Shown: positions 52,100-60,716 of the stretch, piece by piece
Layout of the letters: each line of letters opens with the position of its first letter
How positions within the stretch are numbered: the first letter of the stretch is position 1
Assembly: GCA_905478225.1 (NCBI GenBank)
Contig: CAJQHR010000006.1
Coordinates: 1 to 64,000, forward strand
Length of the DNA stretch: 64,000 bases
Direction of reading: 5' to 3'
Source of the DNA: an uncultured Crocinitomix sp.
GTDB taxonomy: Bacteria > Bacteroidota > Bacteroidia > Flavobacteriales_D > Crocinitomicaceae
Made by a program: the position numbers and the translations under genes
Notes under the pieces: generated by a model
Told to the model about the DNA's origin: nothing
Seen by the model: the letters and a program-made list of their open reading frames with translations, nothing else
Database searches by the model: none

Positions 52100-54589
52100 T
52101 TATTTAAAACGGTGTTTTAAAAAGAATGTGCTTACCCAAAATCCATCCATTCGGACAGCATCTCTCAAAATCCATTCTAATTCTCGCATACCAAATGTGG
52201 GCTCTTCTGTGCGTTGGTTTGTAAAAACTCGGCCTTCAAAAATAGTATAGTCTTCAACTCCAATTAGTTTGTTATGGTCGTAGTTAGACTTGTTCCATTG
52301 CCATTTAATTTGCAATAGCACCTCGTAATAACGTTTGCTAATTGTGCTAGGAGAGAGATATTCAAGATAGGCATAAGTGTGCGTAAGCTTAGAGAAAAGA
52401 AAGAGAATGTGTTCGCTGGGGCTAATTTTTATTGCAAAATCCATTAAGTCAGCGTCCTCTTTACTATTTAAACAATTAACGAGGTCGTTTTTCAGCGCCT
52501 GAAAGCTCCTAAAGCCTTTGTGATAAGTCATAGGTTTTGCTTCAGCAATGATTTGACAGTTTTCGTTTATTACACGCATTTTATCCTCCTTAAAGGTTAA
52601 AGCAATACCATTGTCGAAATCTCCAACCTGGCACAATGGTCCCTCAAGAATCACTTCGTTTTTACTGTTGATGATAGAATAACCAGATTTTTTCTTGGCT
52701 TTATAAAGGTCCGAAAAACTAATTTTAGCAAGGCAATTGTATTCAAATGGAACCAAGATGTTTTCTTTTAGGTCAATTAAACCATAGTTCTTTTTCAGCT
52801 TGGCTACAATTTTCACTTCCGCTTGGGTATCTGTAAATGGCGGACGCATGAAATTGAAGTTTAATTCGTCATATTTAATTGGAATTAACATTTCGTTTTT
52901 TGAATTGATAACACCCATTTTTTTGTCTTTTTCAACAATGAAATAACTGAATTTGGTGAGGTCTAATTTTTGAACAATTCTATCATATACAATCGGAGTT
53001 ATTAAAGCGGGGTTGAATTCATCAAAAACTCCCCACTTCCCCATTTCATTTTGGACTCTCAAAAATGATTCAGACTTATTAGGAGTGGATGGGCTGTTTA
53101 AGTTTTCACTGTTTCGGATATAATGAATTGCGTTTAACCCACCCATTAAGTGTTGATTTCCTTGGCGATCAATTATGCCTAATTTTCCGTCCTTTTCGGC
53201 CACCATGATATTGGTGCCTTTATTCACTGTGTGATAAATTTGATTATAACTCGGTGGAAGGAATTCCTCGCCTTTTAAATTATAAAGCCCAACTAAATCA
53301 GCTAGCGTCACAATGAAAAAATCGTTTCTTTCATAAACGTGATCAAATTTTATGGGAACTATTGTAGACGCTGGCGTGATAATTCCCGCACGGCCATTTT
53401 CTTTTACCAAATAATAGGTTGTTAGATCAGGATCTTTGCGCAATCGATCTATTTCGTCATATTTGATGGGTAATATTTCTTTTCCATCCTTATCATACAA
53501 TCCTTGTTTACCTTGTTTTGTAACCATTATTTGATCATAATAGTAGGGTTTTATTTTATCATATTCACACGGAAAAACAGCTTCTCCGCTCAATTTAATT
53601 AAACCATGTTTCCCATCTTTTGTCACGGTAAAATAACCGGCTAATTGGGGGGTAATGTGTTCAAATTCTACTGGAATTTTAAAGTCATTTTTCACAACAT
53701 ATGCCCCTACTTTATCTCCCTTTTTTACTAAGTAATACTTTTTTCGACTGTATTTAATTAGGTCAAATTGGGTTGGAAAAACCACCTCATCATTGGGCTT
53801 TATGATTCCCTTTTTACCATCTTTAATAATGATTAATTCGGGGATTGTGTTATGACCCCCGTTTTTAAAGTGCGGTGCTGCTTCGATTGCAGAAGGGCTT
53901 TTCGATATTGTTTCAGAATAGATAGAGTCATATATTGATGGTACCGTTATTTTACCGTCATGTATTACTCCAAATTTCCCGTCTCTCTTAAAAATGGCAA
54001 GGTTTTCATAAAAGACGGCGCCATCAACTTCAATTTTCTTTGGTTTAATACCGCCCAACAAACTAATTCGGCCCGACTTATCTTCCGCAAGAAACAATTT
54101 ACTCACATTGTTTGCATAATGAAGATGGCTATAGTTTAAAGGTAAAATTACGGCGCCAGAATCATTTAAAGCACCGTGCTTATTTTTCTTTTCAACATAA
54201 AACGCGGATGAGAAATAATAGGAGTCCATCCGTATGGAATCATAAATTGGATCAACAAATAACTTACCTTGTTCATTGGCTAGTCCGTATTTACCCGCTT
54301 TATAAATGAGATATGTATTGTCTGTAAAATCTTCTATTCTTTGATAAACACCAAGGTCAAAAATAGAATCATTGTTTTCAAATCCGTATAGCCCGTCTTT
54401 AATTACTATATCGGCAAAGTCAAACGGTAATGCAATCCCGTCCATGCTAGGCCCTTCTGTAATAGTGCCTTCTCCAACACCAAAAGATAAGGTCTCCTCC
54501 TCTTGCGCGCTTAGTGTGAATGCCATAAAACACATCACTAAACTAAAACCCTGTTTAAGTGAATTTGCTATGAATTGATTAATTTGCAT
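52100..54589 (-). CDS. Secreted WG-repeat protein
   Basis: From the ATG at 54589 the protein has 829 residues. The signal peptide is GFSLVMCFMAFTLSAQ. Around a dozen WG repeats follow (KxGxYGLxNxxGxxxxPxxYDxI style, for example KQGLYDKDGKEILPIKYDEI in part). The last 170 residues are not repetitive and are predicted mostly helical. The family probably mediates protein interactions in the periplasm or at the surface. The upstream in-frame ATG at 54667 adds a basic 26-residue leader and overlaps the sigZ start, so it was rejected. Confidence 0.83.
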   Translation of the reverse strand: MQINQFIANSLKQGFSLVMCFMAFTLSAQEEETLSFGVGEGTITEGPSMDGIALPFDFADIVIKDGLYGFENNDSIFDLGVYQRIEDFTDNTYLIYKAGKYGLANEQGKLFVDPIYDSIRMDSYYFSSAFYVEKKNKHGALNDSGAVILPLNYSHLHYANNVSKLFLAEDKSGRISLLGGIKPKKIEVDGAVFYENLAIFKRDGKFGVIHDGKITVPSIYDSIYSETISKSPSAIEAAPHFKNGGHNTIPELIIIKDGKKGIIKPNDEVVFPTQFDLIKYSRKKYYLVKKGDKVGAYVVKNDFKIPVEFEHITPQLAGYFTVTKDGKHGLIKLSGEAVFPCEYDKIKPYYYDQIMVTKQGKQGLYDKDGKEILPIKYDEIDRLRKDPDLTTYYLVKENGRAGIITPASTIVPIKFDHVYERNDFFIVTLADLVGLYNLKGEEFLPPSYNQIYHTVNKGTNIMVAEKDGKLGIIDRQGNQHLMGGLNAIHYIRNSENLNSPSTPNKSESFLRVQNEMGKWGVFDEFNPALITPIVYDRIVQKLDLTKFSYFIVEKDKKMGVINSKNEMLIPIKYDELNFNFMRPPFTDTQAEVKIVAKLKKNYGLIDLKENILVPFEYNCLAKISFSDLYKAKKKSGYSIINSKNEVILEGPLCQVGDFDNGIALTFKEDKMRVINENCQIIAEAKPMTYHKGFRSFQALKNDLVNCLNSKEDADLMDFAIKISPSEHILFLFSKLTHTYAYLEYLSPSTISKRYYEVLLQIKWQWNKSNYDHNKLIGVEDYTIFEGRVFTNQRTEEPTFGMRELEWILRDAVRMDGFWVSTFFLKHRFK

Positions 54590-54660
54590 ATTACGAAGAT
54601 AAAGAATTGCACTGCTTTTTTGCGTCTTTTTATATTTTATACGTCTTATAAAAGAAAACA

Positions 54661-55194
54661 ATGACAATAGAAAATGTTTGGAACGATTTTAAAGGTGAAC
54701 TATTTGGTTTCATCAAATCGCGCATTCATAATCAAGAGCTGGCAGAAGATCTTTTACAAGAGGTATTTATCAAAATTCATACTAATCTTAATTCTTTGGG
54801 TGAAGGAGCAAATTTGGTGAGCTGGATTTATCGCATAACGCGCAATACTATTATTGATTATTATCGGAAAAAGAAATAGGTAGTATACCAAGATCAGATT
54901 GAAGAAAATTTTCCTGAAGAATCAGAAGTTGCCACAAAGGATTTAAGTAGTTGTTTAAAATCTTTCGTTGAAGAGCTTGATCCTAAGGATCAAGATTTAT
55001 TGAATCAAACGGCATTTGGTTCCTTAAGTCAAAAGCAGTACGCCGAGAAATTTGACTTAGGCTATTCTGCTGTTAAATCACGATAACAACGTGCCAAGGA
55101 AAAACTTAAAAAGCTATTTTTAGCTTGCTGTTCTATAGAAACGGACAAGTATGGCAATGTGCTTAATTCGGATGAAAAAGACTGTGATTGTTAG
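54661..55194 (+). pseudogene. sigZ: ECF sigma factor (SigZ-like) with two in-frame stop codons
   Basis: A single reading frame spans 178 codons but is broken by TAG (54877-54879) and TAA (55084-55086). Region 2 is intact before the first stop (NQELAEDLLQEVFIKIHTNL, in part; LVSWIYRITRNTIIDYYRKKK). Region 4 lies between the stops (LDPKDQDLLNQTAFGSLSQKQYAEKF). The SigZ-type tail QRAKEKLKKLFLACCSIE...DKYGNV ends with a CDC motif. No frameshift occurs, so the damage is recent or the stops are read through. As written, only the 72-residue region 2 fragment would be made. Confidence 0.8.
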
Positions 55195-55195
55195 A

Positions 55196-55203
55196 TAAAT
55201 TTG
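55196..55203 (+). promoter_or_regulatory. Candidate -7 box for the cysteine-rich mini-gene
   Basis: TAAATTTG matches TAnnTTTG exactly, just after the sigZ stop and 66 bases before the ATG at 55270. No good TTG element is seen at the expected distance. Confidence 0.3.
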
Positions 55204-55269
55204 CGTCTTTTTTAAAGTTCCCCGTCTGTAAGAGTGACAAATGAATGTATCACTTAATTTTTAAAAAAG

Positions 55270-55353
55270 ATGAAAAATTGTAACTGTACTTGTACCTGTG
55301 ATGAAAACAATAATTGCACGTGTACTTGCGAAACAACCAATAGCTGTTGTTAA
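55270..55353 (+). CDS. Tiny cysteine-rich, metallothionein-like protein
   Basis: A 27-residue frame contains nine cysteines in CxCxCxC blocks: NCNCTCTC, then a DENNN spacer, CTCTC, and a CC end. No aromatic residues occur. The pattern suggests metal chelation, as in metallothioneins, but it is far shorter and matches no family I can name. It begins 75 bases after the end of the SigZ frame, whose own tail ends in CDC. It is followed by a hairpin with T run near 55384-55402. The low-complexity CxC pattern is unlikely in random AT-rich DNA. Confidence 0.5.
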   Translation: MKNCNCTCTCDENNNCTCTCETTNSCC

Positions 55354-55383
55354 ATAACCTGAACTATAGAGGGGTTTATTCGA

Positions 55384-55402
55384 AAGGGTAGATCCCTTTT
55401 TT
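55384..55402 (+). terminator. Probable terminator after the cysteine-rich mini-gene
   Basis: AAAGGG (55384-55389) pairs with CCCTTT around TAGAT, followed by further T residues. The stem is short (6 bp) but the T run is well placed, 30 bases after the mini-gene stop. Confidence 0.55.
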
Positions 55403-55438
55403 GTTGGCTTCTAAAACGGTGTTATAAAATGAATAGCG

Positions 55439-57297
55439 TTAATTGACAACAAAGGAACCATTCGCGGTTTGCAAGCCTGATTGAAAAGTGAAATAGTATA
55501 ATCCATTTGTTAAATTCTCATGGTCATACTGTATTGTATTTGAACCCTTATTTAACTCAGATTTTGCAATCGTTTTCACCAGTCTTCCGGTCATGTCAAA
55601 AATCAAAAATGAAACGTCTCCTTTTTGTTGCAATGCAAAGGAAAAAGTAACTGACGATTGACTAGGGTTGGGGTATACTAAAATTTGTTCTTGAATCTCT
55701 TCTTCCATTATATTTAAAGGTTATGTCTCTAACAAATCTTTAATACATTGGAATTTATAATTTCGATCTGGATTATTAACATCATCTGTAAGCCCCCAGC
55801 ATCCGTAGTGGTTATAGCTGCTTGTCAACGTGAATTGCATGGATAATTTTCCGCCCAATTGTAAAAACCCTTCATCTAAGTTATAACGCATTTCTTCGCA
55901 CATTCCAGTGGTGGGCTCAGCCAAAATCCGATTTTCAATATTGACAATTCCACCACCACCATGGTCAGGTCCGCCTTCGTAAGAAGTAAAGCCATGCATT
56001 AGATTCCAATCGTTGGCAAACTCTATCCATTGTTTTCTACCCGCAAGGTCAACACCGCCATCATCTATTTGATTCGTTATTGAAGTGTGGCAATCAGTTA
56101 AAATATCTGATACACTTTCACCGTCATCTTCACCTCCTGAAAAGTAGGTTTGACAACTTATTGCAGCGATATAATTAGAGGGTGCTCCAAAATTTTCATC
56201 AATATATTCAAGCATTGGTTTAACCCACCATTGCAACATGGGTTTATGGCTACACAATACAACCTGAACACGGTTATTTAAATTACCTATTCCAAAAACG
56301 GATTCAAAAATTTGAGCAATTTCAATGGTACGTCTTGCGTGATTTCCAATTACGCTAATTCCTAGGTCTGCAGCTTCAGCCTCATTATAATCGCTTTGTT
56401 CAAAGCCAGGGGCTGTGTTCCAAACTTCATTGCCGCTTTCCACATATATTATTTGGTCTGGGTTTAGATCGGTTTTTAAAAGCTCTGCCGGTTCAGTGAT
56501 ATATTCAGCACTTGCGGAAATTGGTACATTAATCCAAGTGTCGGTTTCGGTTCGATTCGCAATTTCAATTACATGCTCCCAACAGGCGCCGTCTCGTTTG
56601 TTAAGCGCGTTCATTTTGGTTTGAGAAGCATCAGTGGGTAATTTACGATCTGCCCAATCTTGTTCTGCAGGATAAATAGGATCGCTTCCATTCGTATTTG
56701 TATAAACCATATACCGAATGGCAGTAAAGTCAATCAAATCGAATAAATCTAAAAATGCGGTGTGAAAGAGGGGGTCATCATTATCATACCCTGGACGCAG
56801 CATTTTAAAATTTGTAAAGCCAGTGTTTACAGGATCAGAATCTGTGCGTTGTGTATTATCGAATTGGATAAAAAACAAACCATCACTCCCTGGAGCAACT
56901 AAAAATCAAAAGTTGTAGTATTACTTGGCAAGTCATAAGTAGCGCTTGCAATTGTTCCGCCATAAGCAGCTATATCTGCCTGACCATTAAATGAACATTT
57001 CCAAGCTCCACTCACATCTAAACGGTAAACTTCTGGGTCGTCAATGAACCCTCCCCACTCGGCAACTGGTCTAAAGTCAACGATATATTCTACATTAATT
57101 ATTGGCCATCCATCACCATCTATTTCCCCTGAATTTACTGGTGTGGCGGTCGCCAAATTATTCCACCTATAATTTTCTTTTGCTAAATTGATATAAGTTC
57201 CGCCGCGCTCAGGCAAACCAATATTAACCCCAATTTGAGAAAAAGCATATTGGGAAGACAAGAGTAGTAGAATTAAAAATGTGAGAACAGGTTTCAT
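55439..57297 (-). pseudogene. Secreted glycoside-hydrolase-like T9SS protein, broken by frameshift and stop
   Basis: Three pieces in order form one gene. The first (57297-56899) has a signal peptide (LLLLSSQYAFSQ) and the start of the mature protein, ending STTTFDF-like (SNTTTFDF). A one-base shift near 56900 restores [17 protein letters not shown], and the 385-codon middle follows with a TIM-barrel-like hydrolase region ([42 protein letters not shown]). A TAA at 55721 ends it, and the same frame continues four codons later into a complete T9SS type A sorting domain (VYPNPSQSSVTFSF, NLTNGLYYFTFQSG). Without the lesions it would be about 620 residues. The substrate is unknown. Confidence 0.8.
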
Positions 57298-57372
57298 ATC
57301 AATGGGCGGTTTCTCTAAAGACGATAGAATAGGTAAGGAAGTTGGGTTTTTTAATTAGAAACGCCAACTAAC

Positions 57373-57816
57373 TTATGTTTCTAAAGGATATTTATCTTGC
57401 CATGCTTTTATGCATAAATCGAAATGATTTTTAAGTTGTGTCAGGGAATTCTCTATCTTTTTTATGGCAAGATTTCCCCAAGGAATCTCTTCGTTTAGCA
57501 AGTATAAATCTTCTTGTTCAGGCGGAATTCCATCTCCACCCCAACCAACATCAAGCATGCAAAGAATAGGGTTATTTGTGTTTAAGGCTCTTACTGTAAT
57601 TTCTAATGATAGACAATTGGGCTCGTCTTTGATATTACTTAACCTGCAACACTTAACATAAACCATATGGGCTTGATATTTCGTCAGGCTACCAATAGAA
57701 CATTCTCCTGCCCTAATTGCAAAAGTTGGACATTTAGTTTGAAGGCCTAGATTGAATTTTTCTAAAACAGGGAGGGACAAGTCGATAAGATCTTTTTTAG
57801 CGGTATGATTTCCCAT
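57373..57816 (-). CDS. Small cytosolic protein of unknown function
   Basis: A 147-residue protein from the ATG at 57816 (MGNHTAKKDLIDL), one base after the end of the DJ-1-like gene and therefore probably co-transcribed. Features are CPTFAIRAGECSIGSLT, MLDVGWGGDGIPPEQEDLY and a helical C-terminus (IKKIENSLTQLKNHFDLC). No family is recognised. The in-frame extension to 57861 would overlap the upstream gene by 44 bases and was rejected. Confidence 0.55.
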   Translation of the reverse strand: MGNHTAKKDLIDLSLPVLEKFNLGLQTKCPTFAIRAGECSIGSLTKYQAHMVYVKCCRLSNIKDEPNCLSLEITVRALNTNNPILCMLDVGWGGDGIPPEQEDLYLLNEEIPWGNLAIKKIENSLTQLKNHFDLCIKAWQDKYPLET

Positions 57817-57817
57817 A

Positions 57818-58552
57818 TTAATCAATAACAATATGCGGAACAGTTTCCAAATCCCAATCAATTACTAATCCACTTGCCAAATCCTCTGCATTTTTTTTGC
57901 CATACATGATTTCACAAAGGTAAAGTGCGGCTTCAAAACTTTTGGCGCCCCCCGCCGAGGTAATAAATTTGCCATCATGTATAAATAAAACGCTATCACG
58001 CACATCAAGTTCGGGAAACATATTGCGCATGGCTTGCACATCAGATGGAAAGGTAGTGCAAGCCACATCATTTAAAAGTCCGGCTTTTGCTAAAACGAAA
58101 GCGCCGTCACAATGCGAGGTAACGTACATAGCATCTTGGGAGGTGTTGCGCACAAAGTCAAGCATGAGAGAGTCTTCTAAATCACTGTCTAAATGATGCT
58201 CGGCGCTTGGAATAACTAAAATATCTATTGATGGCAAATAGTCTTTCAAATAGTCAAAATCGGGTAAAATATTGAGCCCCTCAAAACTTTTGATCGGGGT
58301 TTTTGTATTGGCGACTGTAAACACATTCATGGGTTTAATGCTATCGCGAAAAACGGTGTGGTGAAAAATATCGTAGGGCGCCGTCAATTCTGTATTAAAA
58401 ACGCCATCCATAATCAGAAACGCCACGTTATAATTGGCCGGGTCTAATTCTAAATCACTTTCTGTTGATTCGGGTAACCATTTGTCCTCGTCCTGATGAC
58501 TCGTGCAAGCAATGAGGGAGAAAAGTAAAATGGAGCTGACTATGGTCCGCAT
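57818..58552 (-). CDS. DJ-1/PfpI-family lipoprotein
   Basis: A 244-residue protein with lipobox SLIAC and a class I glutamine-amidotransferase-like fold of the DJ-1/ThiJ/PfpI group: NVAFLIMDGVFNTELTAPYDIF (in part), the nucleophile elbow VTSHCDGAFVLAKAGLL, and SAGGAKSFEAALYL. The cysteine in SHCDG is the likely reactive residue. Placement outside the cytoplasm is uncommon for the family. It lies 11 bases after the CPBP protease gene. Members act as hydrolases, deglycase-like enzymes or chaperones; the role here is unknown. Confidence 0.85.
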   Translation of the reverse strand: MRTIVSSILLFSLIACTSHQDEDKWLPESTESDLELDPANYNVAFLIMDGVFNTELTAPYDIFHHTVFRDSIKPMNVFTVANTKTPIKSFEGLNILPDFDYLKDYLPSIDILVIPSAEHHLDSDLEDSLMLDFVRNTSQDAMYVTSHCDGAFVLAKAGLLNDVACTTFPSDVQAMRNMFPELDVRDSVLFIHDGKFITSAGGAKSFEAALYLCEIMYGKKNAEDLASGLVIDWDLETVPHIVID

Positions 58553-58563
58553 ATTTAATGTTT

Positions 58564-59328
58564 TTAAATGTCGATATATGGAAGTCCAGAACCTGCCAAA
58601 AATGCCATTGCTATTTGTGTGCCATTGAATAGAAAATGCAGGATCATTGAATATTTAATATTGCGATATTTGATGTAAAGGAATCCGAAAATGGCGCCTA
58701 ATGTAAACATGGCTAAAAACTTCATGGGTTGAAAATGGGTAATTGAGAAAATAACGGCACTCATTAATACGGCGCCATAATCTGACATGCCGGACTGCAT
58801 CATTTTTTTAATCAAAAATCCTCTAAAAACGAGTTCTTCGAAAATAGCGGGAAGCAAGGCAACAACAACCAGAGAAAATGCAAACTGGATAGGATCTGAT
58901 TGAAAAAAAAGCGCCTCATTTTGTTCGTTAATACGGATTTCTTGGGCTAAAACATCATTCGGTAATATTTGTCGGAGTGGTTCATTTAATAATTCGAATA
59001 TTGGAAATGCGACAAAACAGATGACTAAAAGCGTGAGCGTGATCAACAGAGGGTTTAGCTGAATTTTTTGAATTTGGATAAGATCAGAAAAGCGCTCACC
59101 GGTTATTCGTAAATACACTAGAAATGCAACTAAGAATGAAAAAACTTGACTAAATAAATTAAGCACCAATATGATTCTTGCATCCGACATGTCAAGATTT
59201 ATAAGCATGTCCTCACTTACGGTGGGCATAAGCGCCAAACCAAGTATTGAACTGCCCATCATTCCACAAATAAAAACAAGGAATATAAATAAAAATACTT
59301 GACCTAAAGGCGAAATGTTTTTCAGCAT
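58564..59328 (-). CDS. CPBP family intramembrane metalloprotease
   Basis: A 254-residue membrane protein with about seven helices and the Abi/CAAX-protease signature: EELVFRGFLIKKM (EExxxR), FSITHFQPMKFLAMF (FxxxH) and MILHFLFNG (HxxxN). It starts two bases after the rodA stop and is followed 11 bases later by the DJ-1-like gene, making it part of the cell-shape gene string. The substrate is unknown; some members process prenylated proteins or confer bacteriocin immunity. Confidence 0.92.
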   Translation of the reverse strand: MLKNISPLGQVFLFIFLVFICGMMGSSILGLALMPTVSEDMLINLDMSDARIILVLNLFSQVFSFLVAFLVYLRITGERFSDLIQIQKIQLNPLLITLTLLVICFVAFPIFELLNEPLRQILPNDVLAQEIRINEQNEALFFQSDPIQFAFSLVVVALLPAIFEELVFRGFLIKKMMQSGMSDYGAVLMSAVIFSITHFQPMKFLAMFTLGAIFGFLYIKYRNIKYSMILHFLFNGTQIAMAFLAGSGLPYIDI

Positions 59329-59330
59329 AA

Positions 59331-60716
59331 CTATTGCAACACAATTTTACGTTCTGAGTCCAATTTAAGTAAAATAAAAATCAAAACTGAAAATGACATC
59401 ATGGAAGAACCGCCGTAACTAAAAAATGGCAAGGGAATTCCAATTACGGGTGCCAAGCCAATAGCCATGCCCACATTAATCATAAAATGGTAAAAGAATA
59501 TACTGGCCACACAGTAAGCATATACGCGGGTAAAGACCGACCGCTGGCGCTCGGCTATCACCACCATTTTAAAAAGTAAAAAGGTGTATAGTCCTATTAA
59601 GAACAACGAGCCTAGAAAACCGCGCTCTTCCGACCATGTGCAGAAAATAAAGTCTGTACTTTGCATGGGCACGTGGCGCTGACTTGCATTGGCTAATGTA
59701 GCTGATTGATATCCTTTACCAATAAATCCTCCAGAACCAATTGCGGCTTTAGCTCGGTTGATATTATAACCTTTTCCGTCTGGGTCGTCAATTTTACCCA
59801 GTAGCAAATCAATTCGCTCTTTTTGGTGCGACTGTAAAATATTAGTGTAGCCTATTTCCACAAAATTAACGAACAAAACGGCCACAATAAAACTTCCAAA
59901 GACAGAACGGTAAAGGGATTTACGATTCCGTTTCATCACAAATGATTTTATGACAAAAGCAAAAACTCCAGTAATCAAAACCAAAGCGATAATAATTCCT
60001 GTTTTACCAGAGAGTTGCATTTTGGTAAAAGGCAACATAAAGTTAGAATCAGCTACTAATAAAGTGAGTACAGCAATTATAACTGAGATGACTAAAAAGA
60101 GCAAAATGTTACCAGCATATCCTTCCCGGTAAAGCACCAAAAGAAATGAAGTAAATATGATAAAGGTGCCGGCATCAGGTTGCAATAAAACAAGTGCACT
60201 TGGGATGGCTAGTATTAGTGCCGTCGATTTGTTTTTCGCAATAAATGGAACAATTCCCCAAAGGCCTGAAATACCCGAGTTTTTACCCAGTTTTTTACGT
60301 TCTTTTGAACTACTATTTTGATCGATAAATCGGGCCAACGCTAGCGCTACTCCTATTTTGGCGAACTCTGATGGTTGAATACTAATTCCACCAAACCCAA
60401 ACCAAGATCTTGCACCATTAATTGGTGCCATAAAAAGTACACCGACCAAAAGCAACACTGTAAAACCATAAAACCAATAGGCATATTTCCGGATAAAATT
60501 GGATTCTAAAAAGAAGACAATTAGTCCCAAAAACAACGCAACACCAAGCCACATAATTTGTTTACCTTGCTCGGTGTCTAGGTCAAACAAATTGGGTTTA
60601 TCTGGATCATAAACGGAAGAGTAAATATTGCTTATTCCCAGCAATACCAAGACCAAATAAACGCCAAAAAGGGCCCAATCAATATTCTTAAATATTTTGT
60701 TTTCCTGGGTTCTCAT
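59331..60716 (-). CDS. rodA: Rod-shape determining peptidoglycan polymerase RodA
   Basis: A 461-residue SEDS-family glycosyltransferase with about ten helices. Typical segments are FGFGGISIQPSEFAKIG, LLQPDAGTFIIF, KGYQSATLANASQRHVPMQSTDFIF (in part) and GIPLPFFSYGGSSMM. An insertion of roughly 60-70 residues with two or three extra helices (about 180-290) makes it longer than the E. coli protein, as is common in bacteroidetes. It polymerises glycan strands for side-wall growth with PBP2. Its ATG overlaps the mrdA stop by four bases with frames offset (TGA/ATG). Confidence 0.95.
   Translation of the reverse strand: MRTQENKIFKNIDWALFGVYLVLVLLGISNIYSSVYDPDKPNLFDLDTEQGKQIMWLGVALFLGLIVFFLESNFIRKYAYWFYGFTVLLLVGVLFMAPINGARSWFGFGGISIQPSEFAKIGVALALARFIDQNSSSKERKKLGKNSGISGLWGIVPFIAKNKSTALILAIPSALVLLQPDAGTFIIFTSFLLVLYREGYAGNILLFLVISVIIAVLTLLVADSNFMLPFTKMQLSGKTGIIIALVLITGVFAFVIKSFVMKRNRKSLYRSVFGSFIVAVLFVNFVEIGYTNILQSHQKERIDLLLGKIDDPDGKGYNINRAKAAIGSGGFIGKGYQSATLANASQRHVPMQSTDFIFCTWSEERGFLGSLFLIGLYTFLLFKMVVIAERQRSVFTRVYAYCVASIFFYHFMINVGMAIGLAPVIGIPLPFFSYGGSSMMSFSVLIFILLKLDSERKIVLQ

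Noticed and set aside
46850-57300. Genome-wide stop-codon reassignment to explain in-frame TAA and TAG codons
   Set aside because: Many intact genes here end with TAA, and mrdA ends with TGA overlapping the rodA start. Affected genes also carry frameshifts or truncations, which fits decay.
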